NCBI GenBank assembly: GCA_030635405.1
Contig: DAOVZA010000095.1
Location: forward strand, 1 to 7,192
Direction of reading: 5' to 3'
Length of the DNA: 7,192 nt
DNA from: Desulfocapsa sp.
GTDB taxonomy: Bacteria; Desulfobacterota; Desulfobulbia; Desulfobulbales; Desulfocapsaceae
In this document: in pieces, positions 6,431-7,192 of the stretch
Layout: each line of letters opens with the position of its first letter
Position numbering within the stretch: the first letter of the stretch is position 1
Notes under the pieces: model-generated
Seen by the model: the letters and a program-made list of their open reading frames with translations, nothing else
Told to the model about the DNA's origin: nothing
Database searches by the model: none
Translations under genes and position numbers: made by a program

Positions 6431-7192
6431 TTAACAGGGGGCAAATCCGGGAGTGCGTGGAAACGCTATGGCTTCACGGATATTACTCATACCTGTTGCA
6501 AACTGAACAAGTCTCTCAAAGCCGAGCCCAAAACCTGCATGAGGGACTGTACCAAAACGTCTAAGATCAAGATACCAGTCATACTCTTCCAGATCAATAT
6601 CCGCCTCGACCATACGTTGCGTAAGGACATCAAGTCGTTCTTCACGCTGTGAGCCACCTACAATTTCTCCAATGCCGGGAACCAGAATATCCATGGCAGC
6701 AACAGTCTTTCCATCATCACTGAGTCGCATATAGAATGGCTTAATGGTTGCTGGATAATCAGTTACTATCACCGGGCATTTATAAATTTCTTCGGTGAGA
6801 TAGCGTTCATGCTCAGATTGAAGGTCAATTCCCCATTTCACCGGATATTCAAAACTATCGACGCTGCTGAGTTCTTCAACTGCTGCGCTGTAGGTAATAT
6901 GAACAAAATCTTTCTCCACAACATCCTTTAACTTCTGCACTAATCCTTTTTCAATGAACTTATTGAAAAGAGCAAGATCTTCGGAGCAATTTTCCAGCAC
7001 ATCCTGCAAAACATATTTAAGTAAATCAGTTGCCAGTTCCATATTACAGGCAAGATCACAAAAAGCCATTTCCGGCTCTATCATCCAGAATTCTGCCAGA
7101 TGACGACTGGTGTTGGAATTTTCAGCTCTGAAAGTGGGCCCAAATGTGTACACTTGGCCAAGTGCCTGGGCATACACCTCAGCCTGAAGCTG
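6431..7192 (-). CDS. asnS: Asparaginyl-tRNA synthetase, C-terminal part (5' end outside window)
   Basis: The frame is open to the right edge and ends at TAA (6431-6433), giving the last 253 residues of a protein that is about 460 long in the family, so roughly the first 200 residues, with the anticodon-binding domain, are missing from view. The enzyme charges tRNA-Asn with asparagine using ATP, in the cytoplasm. The class II catalytic core is clear: motif 2 in [20 protein letters not shown], then WMIEPEMAF, the segment [29 protein letters not shown] and motif 3 [15 protein letters not shown], closing with [11 protein letters not shown]. The asparagine-type WMIEPEMAF and KPFYM stretches separate it from aspartyl- and lysyl-tRNA synthetases. 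The GTG at 7175-7177 is internal: the preceding residues QLQAE still match the family. It is the first visible gene of the minus-strand cluster; any promoter lies outside the window. Confidence 0.96.
   Translation of the reverse strand, partial: QLQAEVYAQALGQVYTFGPTFRAENSNTSRHLAEFWMIEPEMAFCDLACNMELATDLLKYVLQDVLENCSEDLALFNKFIEKGLVQKLKDVVEKDFVHITYSAAVEELSSVDSFEYPVKWGIDLQSEHERYLTEEIYKCPVIVTDYPATIKPFYMRLSDDGKTVAAMDILVPGIGEIVGGSQREERLDVLTQRMVEADIDLEEYDWYLDLRRFGTVPHAGFGLGFERLVQFATGMSNIREAIAFPRTPGFAPC

Noticed and set aside
6119..6652. Long open frame on the + strand (177 codons) opposite ubiE and the end of asnS
   Set aside because: It spans the junction of two clear minus-strand genes, and its peptide has no family-like features. 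It is open by chance.
6431..7177. A short stand-alone synthetase-like paralogue starting at the GTG 7175-7177
   Set aside because: The residues before that GTG (QLQAE) still match asparaginyl-tRNA synthetase and the frame stays open to the edge, so this is the 3' part of a normal asnS.

Overview
The window holds two divergent-content, convergently transcribed gene blocks from a bacterial chromosome. The gene content suggests a Gram-negative, probably anaerobic bacterium of the former Deltaproteobacteria, with the Desulfobulbales as my best guess. The pointers are a PAS-containing hybrid kinase with a Cys-rich PAS domain, free periplasmic binding proteins of the phosphonate/tetrathionate-sensor type, and a UbiE/MenG quinone methyltransferase of divergent type. 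This placement is an inference from protein style; no rRNA or other marker is visible.

Left block (1-3709, + strand): three tightly overlapping genes. They are the C-terminal part of a PhnD-like periplasmic substrate-binding protein (cut by the window edge), a 765-residue membrane hybrid histidine kinase (TM - periplasmic sensor - TM - HAMP - PAS - HisKA - HATPase - REC), and a second, complete PhnD/TtrS-like periplasmic binding protein with a signal peptide. The stop/start junctions are TGATG and ATGA, so the three are almost certainly co-transcribed and translationally coupled. No ABC permease or ATPase lies between them. The simplest reading is a periplasmic sensing unit in which one or both binding proteins present a ligand to the kinase. 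The ligand and the downstream regulator are not visible. This cassette is the most interesting part of the window.

Right block (7192-3722, - strand): a housekeeping cluster read in the order asnS (3' part only) - ubiE/menG - hisD - rsmG, with gaps of 21, 6 and 3 bases. It combines asparaginyl-tRNA charging, menaquinone methylation, the last step of histidine synthesis and 16S rRNA G527 methylation. All visible catalytic residues are intact. Its promoter lies beyond the right edge, upstream of asnS.

The two blocks meet tail to tail with only 12 bases between stop codons and no convincing intrinsic terminator. The window is almost entirely coding; no intergenic gap exceeds 21 bases. I see no tRNA, rRNA, CRISPR array, insertion sequence or phage gene.
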